Shown here piece by piece: positions 27,807 through 36,455 of a stretch of 64,000 bases of DNA. The translations under genes and the position numbers were made by a program. Numbering within the stretch: the first letter of the stretch is position 1; the number at the start of each line of letters is the position of its first letter. This stretch comes from Devosia crocina. Lineage in GTDB: Bacteria; Pseudomonadota; Alphaproteobacteria; Rhizobiales; Devosiaceae. The stretch is taken from the NCBI RefSeq assembly GCF_900116545.1, contig NZ_FPCK01000002.1:62001-126000 (forward strand), in the 5' to 3' direction. Below the pieces are notes generated by a model. The model saw only the letters and a program-made list of their open reading frames with translations. It had not been told where the DNA came from and made no database searches.

Positions 27807-27828
27807 CAAAACCGGTGCAGAGCACCGG
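27807..27828 (-). terminator. Rho-independent terminator after dapA
   Basis: Read leftward, CCGGTGC pairs with GCACCGG (7 bp, loop TCT), followed by TTTTGC. It lies 24 bases past the dapA stop and 15 bases before smpB, so smpB expression needs read-through or a promoter overlapping the hairpin. Confidence 0.75.
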
Positions 27829-27851
27829 CCCGCATCGCTTAGGTAAAGCTT

Positions 27852-28727
27852 CTAGATAAGACCCGCATGGGCCATTGCAAAGTCCATGGCGTCTTGCGTG
27901 GGCTTGCTGATCGGCGTGAGGGGCAGGCGCATCTCGTTGGCGCAAAGATTGAGCCGATTGGCCACATACTTTGCCGGAGCCGGATTAGGCTCCATGAAAA
28001 GATCCTTGTGAAGAAACGAGAGCTTGTCGTTGATCTCGCGCGCTGCCTTGAAATCGCCTGCGAGGGAAAACTCCTGCATCTGCGAGCAAAGGCGCGGTGC
28101 CACATTGGCGGTTACCGAGATACAGCCGTGACCACCATGCGCGTTAAACCCTAGGGCTGTGCTGTCGTCGCCTGAGAGAAGGATAAAGTCGGACCCGAGC
28201 TTCACGCGCTGTGCGGTCGCGCGTTCGAGATTGCCCGTGGCGTCCTTGACACCGATGATATTGTCATGGGCATCGCGTAGCCGGGCAATGGTGTCGACGC
28301 TCAGATCAACGATCGTGCGGCCCGGCACGCTATAGAGGACGACCGGGATGCCGACTGCTCTAGCCACTGCAGAGAAATGCTGAAATAGCCCTTCCTGATT
28401 GGGCTTGTTGTAATAGGGCACAACCGAAAGAACCGCATCGGCGCCGGTGGACTCAGCAAACTTGGCAAGTGAGACCGCTTCGGCCGTCGAATTCGACCCC
28501 GCGCCGGCCACGATGGGCACGCGCTTGCCGGTCACCTCGATGCAGATTTCCACAACGCGACGATGCTCTTCATGGCTGACCGTGGGGCTTTCGCCTGTGG
28601 TGCCGACAGGCACGAGGCCGTGAGTGCCCTGCGAGATCTGCCAATCGACGAAGCTGGCGAAGGCTTTCTCATCCACAACCCCGTCACGCATGGGGGTGAT
28701 GAGTGCCGTAATCGAACCTCGCAGCAT
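27852..28727 (-). CDS. dapA: 4-hydroxy-tetrahydrodipicolinate synthase
   Basis: A 291-residue aldolase-type TIM barrel that condenses pyruvate with aspartate semialdehyde, the first committed step to lysine and diaminopimelate. The Schiff-base Lys161 is in [12 protein letters not shown], Tyr132 in VLYSVPGRT, and the pyruvate-binding GTTGESPT lies near residue 42. The product feeds peptidoglycan cross-linking. It diverges from the hydrolase-fold gene. Confidence 0.95.
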   Translation of the reverse strand: MLRGSITALITPMRDGVVDEKAFASFVDWQISQGTHGLVPVGTTGESPTVSHEEHRRVVEICIEVTGKRVPIVAGAGSNSTAEAVSLAKFAESTGADAVLSVVPYYNKPNQEGLFQHFSAVARAVGIPVVLYSVPGRTIVDLSVDTIARLRDAHDNIIGVKDATGNLERATAQRVKLGSDFILLSGDDSTALGFNAHGGHGCISVTANVAPRLCSQMQEFSLAGDFKAAREINDKLSFLHKDLFMEPNPAPAKYVANRLNLCANEMRLPLTPISKPTQDAMDFAMAHAGLI

Positions 28728-28937
28728 TTTCGTCGATATTCCCTGTTGCCGGCCTCAGCCGGGTTGTCATGTCATTTGGGCCAACCGACCCTCGCGCACC
28801 ATACTTTCAACCGTTGCATGTCACAAGGCAGATGGCAGTTCTGTCGCAATCAACGCTTTGCCCGAGCCGCGGCACTATGCCTGCGCTGTTCTTCGCGCTA
28901 GCTATGATGAGACGAACAGCCAGAGGGGAAAGCCAGC

Positions 28938-29879
28938 GTGAGAAAGCCCAGGTTTGTACCCGACGAGCACGCTGCATTTGCGGGTTTGCCAGTGCAGTAT
29001 GTTGCGACGCGCAATCCGCGTGTGCGTGCTGCAATTCACCTTACTGCACCTCTCGGGGGACACACCCTGCCGCTGATTTGCCTTTCCGGGCTTCAGCGAA
29101 ACATGAGTGACTTCATCGGGCTGGCTGACTATTTCAGGCGCCGCAAAGGCGAGAACTGGCCTCTGGTGCTGGTTGACCTGCCTGGCCGCGGACGCGCCGA
29201 TGACCGGGAGCGGGACGCCGATTACGGCACGCTTGCCGACGCCGAAGATGTCGCTGACATTCTTGCGGCGCTCGGCATTCGCCGATCGATCCTTCTGGCT
29301 CAGGGACACGGCGGACAGGTCAGCATGGCACTGGCAGCCAGGCACCCCCTGCTGATCGCCGGCCTGGTACTGCTGGATGCCGGACCAGTCGTGGATTCAC
29401 GCGGGATCGTACGATTGCGCAACAACTTTGAGCACATTCGCACCCTGCGCGGCGCAAAGCGCGTGACTGCCGGACTGCGACGAATGCTAGCGGGCGACTA
29501 TCCCGACCTTTCCGGGGAGCAACTCGATGCCCTGGCGCAACGCAGCTACACAATGGACAAACGAGGACGGCTGCGGCCGCTCTTTGACGAGCGGATTCTA
29601 GCGCCCCTTGCCAAGATCGGCCTCGGCGACGTGCTGGAGCCACAGTGGCCGCTCTTTGAGGCTTTAAAGAGCCTGCCCTTGATGATGTTGCGTACCCAAC
29701 TTACCGACCAGTTGCGACGAGAAACCTTCGAGGAGATGGTCAAGCGACGACCCGACGCAGAAGCGCTGACGATCGCCGGCCAAGGCTCCCCTGCCCTGTT
29801 TGACCAGCACGAGGAAATCGAGGCGGTGGCCGATTTCGTCACGCGCGTTTCGCGCGACGCAATCAAACGCGCTGCCTAG
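28938..29879 (+). CDS. Alpha/beta-hydrolase-fold protein, apparently inactive
   Basis: A 313-residue cytosolic alpha/beta-hydrolase fold. The core strand LVLVDLPGRGRADD, the elbow helix and the strand GLVLLDAGPV are recognisable. The nucleophile elbow reads GHGGQ (residues 123-127), with Gly125 where Ser is expected, and the region where the catalytic His normally sits reads GQGSPAL, with Ser284 in its place; Asp257 is kept. I infer that ordinary esterase chemistry is lost. The GTG start has GAGGGG upstream. It diverges from dapA and converges on the OmpA-family gene. Confidence 0.82.
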   Translation: MRKPRFVPDEHAAFAGLPVQYVATRNPRVRAAIHLTAPLGGHTLPLICLSGLQRNMSDFIGLADYFRRRKGENWPLVLVDLPGRGRADDRERDADYGTLADAEDVADILAALGIRRSILLAQGHGGQVSMALAARHPLLIAGLVLLDAGPVVDSRGIVRLRNNFEHIRTLRGAKRVTAGLRRMLAGDYPDLSGEQLDALAQRSYTMDKRGRLRPLFDERILAPLAKIGLGDVLEPQWPLFEALKSLPLMMLRTQLTDQLRRETFEEMVKRRPDAEALTIAGQGSPALFDQHEEIEAVADFVTRVSRDAIKRAA

Positions 29880-29882
29880 CTC

Positions 29883-31199
29883 TCAGTTCGGCACGCGAAG
29901 GGACACGACGATGCGGCGATTCAGTGCCTTTCCAGCCGGAGAACCATTGTCGGCGACCGGCTGAGACTCGCCATAGCCAACGGCGTAAAGCCGGTCGGGC
30001 GCGATCCCAAGATTGATAAGTACGGAAACGACGGCCTCGGCGCGCGCAACCGAAAGAGCCAGGTTCGCACCCGCATCGCCATCAGAGTCGGTGTGACCAG
30101 CCACTTCTACGCTGGCGTCCGGACACCGGGCCAAGGCATCGGCCATCGCGCCAATGATATCTGATGCTCCTTCGAGCAACACCGCAGCGCCGGAGCGGAA
30201 CAAGATCGCATTCTGGTCGGACAGCTCATCGAGCACAGCGCGGCACTGATCGAGCGCCGCAGCATCAGGAGCAGCAGCTGCAACTTGCGCGACTCCCACC
30301 AACGTTTCAGCAACAATCGGCTCGCGGTCGGGCCTTGGTTCGGCTGATGTTTCCACCACAGGCCTGACAGCCGGCTGCGGCATAGGAGCCGGAGCAGCGA
30401 GCGCCAAGCTCCAGCCGTGCTCGATCAGGCGGTGCTCGGCGAGGGTTTCACGGATGGAATCAGCGTCCGCGGCCGATTTAGGCGTGCCTGAAAGGAGCCA
30501 CTGCCCCCTATCAAGCCGCATCTCGCCATCAGCGAGTCGGGACATGAGCGGCAGTGCATGATCAAGAACGGAGACAAAGTCGACAGGTTCGCCAGACCCA
30601 TAGCGCAGGGCTGAAGTCGTTCCTGCCCCAGCAAGATCAATGAGGGTATTCTCGACTTCAGGCGACGGGACATAGCCACTCAGCGCCAAACCCCCGCCGG
30701 AATTAAGGCGGGCGGAAAAGGTGTAGCGCTCAATCCGTGGAGCAGAAATCTCGGCCATGGCTAAAATCGTGCCCTGAGGCACTGCAGTGCGCAGGTTCTG
30801 CCGAAGATCTATGAAGTCCGCCTGCGTGTTCGCTACGCCTGAAACGGACAGGACGGTGCCGCGGAGCGCGAAGCGGCCTTCGCTCAGCCGGTTTAAGGTG
30901 GCAAGACCAAAGGCTGTCGCGGCGTCATAAAGGGATGGCGCTCCAGATCCGAGCTTCAGCCAGGATGTATCAGCCCCGTCGGCTTGGCTGAACGTGGCAC
31001 GTGTCGCTTCGTCTGGCGCGTAGCCATCGAAAACCAGGGTGCCGCCAGGCTGGCGGGAAACGCTGACCCAATAGTCGGCGACCTGCGGCGGCGGAACGGT
31101 CACCACCGATCCGGTCGCGTGACCGGGCGTGGATAGAACTGGAGCAATGGTAAGCACAACAAGGCTCGCGACCATCCGAGCGCAGGAGAGTTTCGTCAT
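29883..31199 (-). CDS. OmpA-family protein with duplicated N-terminal unit
   Basis: A 438-residue envelope protein. A signal peptide (MTKLSCARMVASLVVLTIAP, cleavage near AHATG) precedes two similar units, residues about 42-136 and 159-252, each with FDGY/LSGYVP-type strands, a LKLGSG/LRYGSG motif and a final SGTPKSAADADSIRETL-like helix; they resemble BON-type domains. A proline-rich linker leads to a C-terminal OmpA domain (residues about 325-438: VEVAGHTDSDGDAGANLALS, GYGESQPVADN, NRRIVVS) that should bind peptidoglycan. ATG 31199 was chosen because the signal peptide starts there. The hydrolase-fold gene converges on it with a 3-base gap. Confidence 0.86.
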   Translation of the reverse strand: MTKLSCARMVASLVVLTIAPVLSTPGHATGSVVTVPPPQVADYWVSVSRQPGGTLVFDGYAPDEATRATFSQADGADTSWLKLGSGAPSLYDAATAFGLATLNRLSEGRFALRGTVLSVSGVANTQADFIDLRQNLRTAVPQGTILAMAEISAPRIERYTFSARLNSGGGLALSGYVPSPEVENTLIDLAGAGTTSALRYGSGEPVDFVSVLDHALPLMSRLADGEMRLDRGQWLLSGTPKSAADADSIRETLAEHRLIEHGWSLALAAPAPMPQPAVRPVVETSAEPRPDREPIVAETLVGVAQVAAAAPDAAALDQCRAVLDELSDQNAILFRSGAAVLLEGASDIIGAMADALARCPDASVEVAGHTDSDGDAGANLALSVARAEAVVSVLINLGIAPDRLYAVGYGESQPVADNGSPAGKALNRRIVVSLRVPN

Positions 31200-31302
31200 A
31201 TAATGTCCGCCGCATGCAAGAAACGGCAAACTAGAGGATTTATGCGGCAGCAAAAAGCCGCCCGACAAAGACTTAGCAACGGTTTTCCGCTGTCAGAACA
31301 AG

Positions 31303-31330
31303 AAAAGGCCCGGCGTGAGCCGGGCCTTTC
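31303..31330 (-). terminator. Rho-independent terminator after porin
   Basis: Read leftward, AAAGGCCCGGC pairs with GCCGGGCCTTT (11 bp perfect, 4-base loop), followed by TCTTG. It lies 24 bases after the porin stop. Confidence 0.88.
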
Positions 31331-31353
31331 AAATTTCAGAACCGAGGCTTCGA

Positions 31354-32847
31354 TTATTCGAAGGACTTGGCAGCCTTGAAGGTGACCTTGTAGGCTTCTT
31401 CCGAGTTGATTTCGCCCTTGATGGACGAGGTGAAACCACCGCCCGGAGCCCAAGCGAGTTCGGCAGCGCCGTAGAAGACAGAGTCTTCGGTGAAGCCGTA
31501 GGAAGTCGCGGGGTAGTTGCGAGCCGAGATGCCGTCGCCGAAGTAACCGCCGATTTCACCGGTGACCTTGATGGTTTCGGTAACAGCAGCAACTACCTGA
31601 GCAGCAACCTGCCAGGTCGAGAGGTCATCGCCGAAGATCGAGGTGTCGTCAAAGAAGTAACGAGCGCCGAGGTTGATCGACACGCCTTCAGTGATGTTTG
31701 CACCGATCGAACCGCCGAAGCCGTAATCGGTGTAGTCGACGCCAGCGCCGGAGACGTTGGCAACTTCACCCGAGATAGCGATCTTGAACAGGTCGAAGCT
31801 GGCTTCAGCCGTGGCAAGGGCGTTCAGGACGTCGACGCCGCGGAACTTGTGGTTGTCCCAGTAGGAAACAGCGCCACGGACCTTGAACATGTCGAAGCTG
31901 CCGGTTGCACCGGCATGGACTGCCCAGGATTCAACGGTACCATCGAGCACGCCGAAGGCTGCGCCGGTAACGTGAGCAGTGATGCCCTGACCAGCGTAGG
32001 ACACGACACCGACGAGAGTACCCTGCTGGCTCGGAGCAACAGTGGTAGCAGCTGCGACAGTGTTGTTCAGGTCGAACGCACCGCCGAGGTTTTCAAGACC
32101 GACGCCAACGTTCACGCCATTGCCGAGATCGGAAACGACCTGGATCGAGTAGCCGCCGAGGTAGTCGGTGTCGGCATCGATACCAACGCCCTTGCCGTCG
32201 ATGTCATCGGAGATGAACAGGCCGAGGAAGTTGAACGGAGCATCGTCGTCGAGGTTGGCGATCGAGCCCTTCTTACCAGCCATGATGACAGTGGTGTCAC
32301 CGACCGAGACGTAAGCTTCGTCGATCACGAAACCGGCAGTGGTGTCGCCGTTAACAGTGGTCGCCGGAACAGCATTGAAGGTGGTGCCCTGACGGTTGGA
32401 ACGGCCTTCGTTCCAGGTCTGGAGACGCTCAACGCTCTTGAGCTTGATCACAGCCTTGGCCGGACCGAAGTCGGAATCGGCAGTGCCAACGGCCTTGAGC
32501 CAGGCTTCAACCTTCGATTCCCAGTCGTGCTCGTAGACTTCGCCGGTGACGGGATCAACCACGCTGTTGCCAGCAGGGATCTTACGGCCGTTGGCGAGGT
32601 TGCCGCCGGTCACTTCGTCGAACGTACCAGCAACGGTGGCTTCGCGGTTCCAGTCACCCCAGATGAATTCGTACGACACGCCGCCGGTGATCTGCAGGCA
32701 GTTGTTGTCGGACGAGATGGTCAGGCCCGAAAGACCGAGAGCGTCGCAGACGTCCAGCGAGGTGAGGACGCCGAGATCGGCAGCATAGCCAGCGGTCGAG
32801 AGACCGGCGGCAGCAACAGAACCGAGGATAAGGCTCTTGAGTTTCAT
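31354..32847 (-). CDS. Outer membrane porin
   Basis: A 497-residue porin with signal peptide MKLKSLILGSVAAAGLSTAGYAA. A Cys pair lies early in the mature part (SLDVCDALGL, SDNNCLQI), and the rest is glycine-rich beta strands with many short aromatic-ended repeats (YEFIWGDWN at the front, the last strands ending in AAKSFE). It resembles the porins of Devosia-type Hyphomicrobiales. Codon use is strongly biased toward a few codons, a sign of high expression. ATG 32847 has GGAGG seven bases upstream and a long leader with nested inverted repeats. Confidence 0.88.
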   Translation of the reverse strand: MKLKSLILGSVAAAGLSTAGYAADLGVLTSLDVCDALGLSGLTISSDNNCLQITGGVSYEFIWGDWNREATVAGTFDEVTGGNLANGRKIPAGNSVVDPVTGEVYEHDWESKVEAWLKAVGTADSDFGPAKAVIKLKSVERLQTWNEGRSNRQGTTFNAVPATTVNGDTTAGFVIDEAYVSVGDTTVIMAGKKGSIANLDDDAPFNFLGLFISDDIDGKGVGIDADTDYLGGYSIQVVSDLGNGVNVGVGLENLGGAFDLNNTVAAATTVAPSQQGTLVGVVSYAGQGITAHVTGAAFGVLDGTVESWAVHAGATGSFDMFKVRGAVSYWDNHKFRGVDVLNALATAEASFDLFKIAISGEVANVSGAGVDYTDYGFGGSIGANITEGVSINLGARYFFDDTSIFGDDLSTWQVAAQVVAAVTETIKVTGEIGGYFGDGISARNYPATSYGFTEDSVFYGAAELAWAPGGGFTSSIKGEINSEEAYKVTFKAAKSFE

Positions 32848-33292
32848 TAATTGACCTCCAAAGTCAGTCATTTTTGTGCCGGTTACCCAGCGGTTTGTCG
32901 AAACGCGACCACACTATTCGTGGTGCAGTGTGTTGCCGTCGCGCTGCGACCGACAAACGATCCCATGCATGGATTCGCAAGACCCACTCTACGCATGGCG
33001 AAGCTTGACGCAATCTCACAAAGCGGGATTTGCCTGTGCCACAATATGGTTGGGTTTTGGATGTTGCAGATTCAGCACACCGCCGGAAACCAATTGTTAA
33101 GAGATCTGAAGAAGCTCTTAAAATCCCAGGATTCCGGGCGTTTTCGTCAGGGGCAAGGCGGGTGGCAGAGTATGACCAAGCCCTCCATACAGTACGGACC
33201 GGACTGCCCGATCCATGGCATGAGAGTGACCGGAATATGAAAACGCCTGAGTTCGACCCTTGAGATCGAGACATTCAAACTTGGCGATGGGC
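32848..33292. other. Intergenic region upstream of porin
   Basis: 445 bases between the leftward porin and the leftward nagA 3' end. It must hold the porin promoter. Nested inverted repeats lie at 32893-32958. I see no convincing gene: frames on the plus strand lack a ribosome site and have no recognisable motif. Nothing else stands out at 32960-33290. Confidence 0.6.
32893..32958 (-). promoter_or_regulatory. Nested inverted repeats in the porin leader
   Basis: GTTTGTCG (32893-32900) is complementary to CGACAAAC (32951-32958). Inside, CACACT (32910-32915) pairs with AGTGTG (32927-32932) across 11 bases. The structure lies 46-111 bases upstream of the porin start and could be an mRNA leader fold or paired operator sites. 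Confidence 0.45.
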
Positions 33293-34453
33293 CTAGGCGC
33301 GAAAAACCTCTACGCCTTCGATCCAGGTCGAAAGCACCTGTCGATGATCGGACATATGGACGAAGTTCGCATGAGCGTCACGATTGAGGTGCCCATGCGT
33401 GCCCTCCATGCCGATCGCCTGTGCGGGATAGAGCGAGGCCATGCGCACTGCTTCGTCTAGGCCCAGCCCAATCGTGTCGGCCATCAGGACCACTGCATCG
33501 ATCATGTCGAGATCGGCACCGGCCAGGGTTCCGTCCGCAAGGCGCAGTGCGCCATCTGCACGGGTAATCGTGCGACCGTTGAGCGTCAGGGTGTGGAGGT
33601 CGGTTCCGGTCTGCGACATCGCGTCGGTAACAAGAAAAATCTTGCCTGGCCCCTTCTTTGCACCGAGCGCGGCTCTGATGCTGGCAGGATGGACATGGAT
33701 GCCGTCTGCGATGAGACCTGCAAAGATTTCAGGCCTGTCAAGCGCTGCCCCTACAACGCCGGGTTCGCGATTGCTCAATTGGCTCATCGCGTTGAATAGA
33801 TGGGTGACCATGGTGGCGCCTGCTGCAAAGGCGGCAGTGGCCTGGCTGTATCCCGCATCGGAGTGGCCAATGCTGACAATCGCGCCGGCTTGCACCAGTG
33901 ATGCGATCTGCGCGGGCGACACGGTTTCTGCCGCGACGGTGCAGAGAAGATTGGGCAGGCCTGCAGCTGCCGCCTCCAGGCGTGAGAGGTCGGCCGCATC
34001 CATGGGGCGGATAAGCGAGGGGTCGTGCGTACCTTTCCGCGCGAGAGAAAGGTGCGGCCCTTCCAGGTGAAGACCCAGAAAGCCCGGCACCCGCGCTGCG
34101 GCGGCAGCTAGCCCTGCATCGATTGCGGCCTCGGTTACCGCTGCCGTATCCGTGATCAGCGTCGGCAGGAGCCCTGTCGTGCCGAACTGGGCGTGTGCCG
34201 CGCAGATGGTACGAATGGCTGCGAGCGAGCGATCGTTGTTGAACAACACGCCCCCGCCACCATTGACCTGAAGGTCAACGAAGCCCGGCACGATCGCACC
34301 GCCGTCAAGAACTACCCGGCTTGCATTGGCCGGAACCTGGCTGGCAGCAACAATGCCTGCCACATGACCGAACTCGATCAGGAGCGCTGCGTCATCATGC
34401 CATTCCTGGCTGTCGAATATGCGAGAGCCGAGAACGGCAAGGAGATCGCTCAT
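33293..34453 (-). CDS. nagA: N-acetylglucosamine-6-phosphate deacetylase
   Basis: A 386-residue amidohydrolase that removes acetate from GlcNAc-6-P. The opening metal-site region is GGAIVPGFVDLQVNGGGGVLF (shortened, with N-G-G-G in place of the usual HxH, as in most NagA); later HLEGPH, the metal-site SIGHSDA, TMVTHLFNAMS and the catalytic Asp in FLVTDAMS are present. It is last in the leftward GntR-SIS-nagA operon, overlapping the SIS gene by 4 bases. Its product is the substrate of the SIS deaminase. Confidence 0.95.
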   Translation of the reverse strand: MSDLLAVLGSRIFDSQEWHDDAALLIEFGHVAGIVAASQVPANASRVVLDGGAIVPGFVDLQVNGGGGVLFNNDRSLAAIRTICAAHAQFGTTGLLPTLITDTAAVTEAAIDAGLAAAAARVPGFLGLHLEGPHLSLARKGTHDPSLIRPMDAADLSRLEAAAAGLPNLLCTVAAETVSPAQIASLVQAGAIVSIGHSDAGYSQATAAFAAGATMVTHLFNAMSQLSNREPGVVGAALDRPEIFAGLIADGIHVHPASIRAALGAKKGPGKIFLVTDAMSQTGTDLHTLTLNGRTITRADGALRLADGTLAGADLDMIDAVVLMADTIGLGLDEAVRMASLYPAQAIGMEGTHGHLNRDAHANFVHMSDHRQVLSTWIEGVEVFRA

Positions 34454-35478
34454 ACTGTTTCAGTCACCTTCTTGAGTGCGGGAGGCACATCAGGATTCAA
34501 CCCACGGTGACGCGAAAGTGCTTCCACAAATCCGTAGAAGGAAACGATCAGCGCCAACGGGTCGGTGATCGGATGGCCAGTGGTGGCGAAGGGCAGCGCT
34601 TTTGCAGCGCCGGACTTGCTGCTTGTCAGAAACGCCAGCGCGCCCTGACGGGCAAGCTTGTGCGCCATGTCTGCGACCGAGGACTCCGCCGCATCGCGGG
34701 CGGCGAGCCCAAGAACAGGATAGCCCGGGGTCACGATAGCGACCGGACCATGCATGACTTCGGCTGCGCTATAGGATTCGGCTTGGATATTGCACGTTTC
34801 CTTGAATTTGAGCGCAGCTTCGCTGGCGATAGCAAAGCCCGGCCCGCGGCCCAGAACGTAAAGCGCATTATGGCCATCGAGCGCGGAAACCATTTCGGTC
34901 CAGTCGCAGTCCACCGCCCTAGCCAGACTCTCGGGTAGCCCGGCGATGGCCCGGGCCAGGTCGGCATCGTCGCTCCAGCGAGCGAGCAGGGCCAGACCGG
35001 CAACGACGGATGTTACGTAAGTCTTGGTTGCCGCCACGCTCTGCTCTATGCCGGCGTCGAGATCAACAGTGAAGTCGCTTGCTTCTGCAAGGGGCGAACC
35101 CTTGGTATTGGTGATGGCGATCGTGGTGGCGCCACTTCTCCGGGCCGATTGAGCCATGCCGACAATGTCGGGGCTCTTGCCCGATTGAGAAATCGCTATC
35201 GCTGCGGCCCGATCGAGGCGAAGATCCTTGCCATAAATCGAGGCGATCGAAGGGCCTACCGAGGCAACTGGGATACCGAGAACGAGTTCGATGGCGTATT
35301 TAAGATAGGCCGAGGCATGGTCGGAAGATCCGCGCGCCACTGTGACGACAACTGAAGGGTCGGTCTGTCGCAATCTCGCTGCAGCTCGGTCGATTACCGG
35401 ACCAGAGCTCTGGGTGAAGCGCGCGACGACTTCAGGAATTTCATTCACTTCGCGCCGCATATGTGTTTGGGATGTCAT
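34450..35478 (-). CDS. SIS-domain glucosamine-6-phosphate deaminase (NagB-II type)
   Basis: A 342-residue protein with two SIS domains. The first contains VARGSSDHASAYLKYAIE and ISQSGKSPDIV, the second VLGRGPGFAIASEAALKFKET and AEVMHGPVAIV. It lacks the glutaminase domain of GlmS. Proteins of this type next to nagA act as NagB-II deaminases, giving fructose-6-P and ammonia. ATG 35478 overlaps the GntR stop (ATGA). A GlmS-like or AgaS role is the alternative. Confidence 0.87.
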   Translation of the reverse strand: MTSQTHMRREVNEIPEVVARFTQSSGPVIDRAAARLRQTDPSVVVTVARGSSDHASAYLKYAIELVLGIPVASVGPSIASIYGKDLRLDRAAAIAISQSGKSPDIVGMAQSARRSGATTIAITNTKGSPLAEASDFTVDLDAGIEQSVAATKTYVTSVVAGLALLARWSDDADLARAIAGLPESLARAVDCDWTEMVSALDGHNALYVLGRGPGFAIASEAALKFKETCNIQAESYSAAEVMHGPVAIVTPGYPVLGLAARDAAESSVADMAHKLARQGALAFLTSSKSGAAKALPFATTGHPITDPLALIVSFYGFVEALSRHRGLNPDVPPALKKVTETV

Positions 35479-36281
35479 GGCTTGGTCCCTCCATTACCAG
35501 GGGCGTCGCCCAGCCGAAGCTCGGCGACAAAATCATAGGTATCGCCCCGATAAATGGAGCGGGTGAATTCGATAACCCGCCCGGAGGCGAGATAAGATGT
35601 GCGCTCGATGTGAAGGCTTGCCGAGCCTACGGGCACCTGCAGGAGCCGGGCATCGTCCTCGCCCAGATTGGCTGCGCGGATGCGCTGGATGGCTCTGATC
35701 GGCCGATTGCCGAATGTCTCGAGATATTTGTAGAGCGAGTCCGCGACTTCTTCTGGCTTGGGCAGAACGGCGCTCGACAGGCTCGCTCGCTCGACAGCAA
35801 GCGGTACGTCGCCGCTCAAACGTAGCCGCGCGATGCGCGATGCACGCTCGCCGGGAGAAAGGCCAAGGATGACCGTCTCCTCAGGAGAAGGCAAATAGAG
35901 CCCACGGTCTAGCCACTCGGCGCGAACGGACATACCACGGCGAGCCATGTCTTCAGTAAAGGATGTCAGTTGCGATAAGGATTGCTCGACCCGTTGAGTG
36001 GCGGGTGCCACGAAGGTGCCGGAGCCATGGCGCTGGACCAGCACGCCTTCGTGAACAAGCTGAGCAACGGCCTTGCGGACAGTGACGCGCGATACATCGA
36101 CCTTGATGGCAAGGTCGCGCTCCGAGGGTAGCGCGTCGCCAGGCTTTATGGCGCCGCCAGCGATCGCATCTTCGATCCAGCGCTTGAGCTGAAGATAAAG
36201 CGGGCCACCGGGAGGCAGGATTACAGGTTGATCCGAGAAAAACGTTTCCGCCGTTTCAGCCACCGTGTTTTTCTGCCCCAT
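35475..36281 (-). CDS. GntR/HutC-family regulator (NagR-like)
   Basis: A 268-residue regulator. The N-terminal winged helix (DALPSERDLAIKVDVSRVTVRK, then VQRHGSGTFVA) is followed by a UTRA effector domain (residues about 110-255). UTRA proteins in nag operons sense GlcNAc-6-P or GlcN-6-P. It is the first gene of the leftward operon and diverges from murQ, so it can control both sides. I chose ATG 36281; the frame reaches 36332, but that stretch overlaps the candidate operator. Confidence 0.88.
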   Translation of the reverse strand: MGQKNTVAETAETFFSDQPVILPPGGPLYLQLKRWIEDAIAGGAIKPGDALPSERDLAIKVDVSRVTVRKAVAQLVHEGVLVQRHGSGTFVAPATQRVEQSLSQLTSFTEDMARRGMSVRAEWLDRGLYLPSPEETVILGLSPGERASRIARLRLSGDVPLAVERASLSSAVLPKPEEVADSLYKYLETFGNRPIRAIQRIRAANLGEDDARLLQVPVGSASLHIERTSYLASGRVIEFTRSIYRGDTYDFVAELRLGDAPGNGGTKP

Positions 36282-36317
36282 GTTCAGTGCGGAACGCTCT
36301 TGTATGCCGATTTGATA

Positions 36318-36335
36318 CCAATGCGATACCATTGG
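36318..36335. promoter_or_regulatory. Inverted repeat between GntR gene and murQ, candidate operator
   Basis: CCAATG-CGATAC-CATTGG is a perfect 6+6 inverted repeat, embedded in two direct copies of GATACCA(A/T)T. A further TGGTAT half-site lies near 36416. NagQ-type GntR repressors are known to use TGGTAT-containing sites, so this is a reasonable autoregulatory and murQ operator (inference). Confidence 0.5.
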
Positions 36336-36455
36336 TTTGCAGCAGTGTCGAGGACGGAGCCCACTACCGCCATGTACCTCAACTTGCCTATCGGATTTCG
36401 CCTTTTCTGGACAAGTGGTATTTTTTTGGCATTATCGTCAAAAAAGGAGTGATCA

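Noticed and set aside
31315-32850. Open frame of about 510 codons on the plus strand, opposite the porin
   Set aside because: It is the mirror of a strongly codon-biased gene. It has no ribosome site, no recognisable fold, and is of a kind common opposite high-GC genes.
32851-33240. Plus-strand frame of about 130 codons in the gap upstream of the porin
   Set aside because: No ribosome site, unusual composition, no motif, and it overlaps the porin leader structures.
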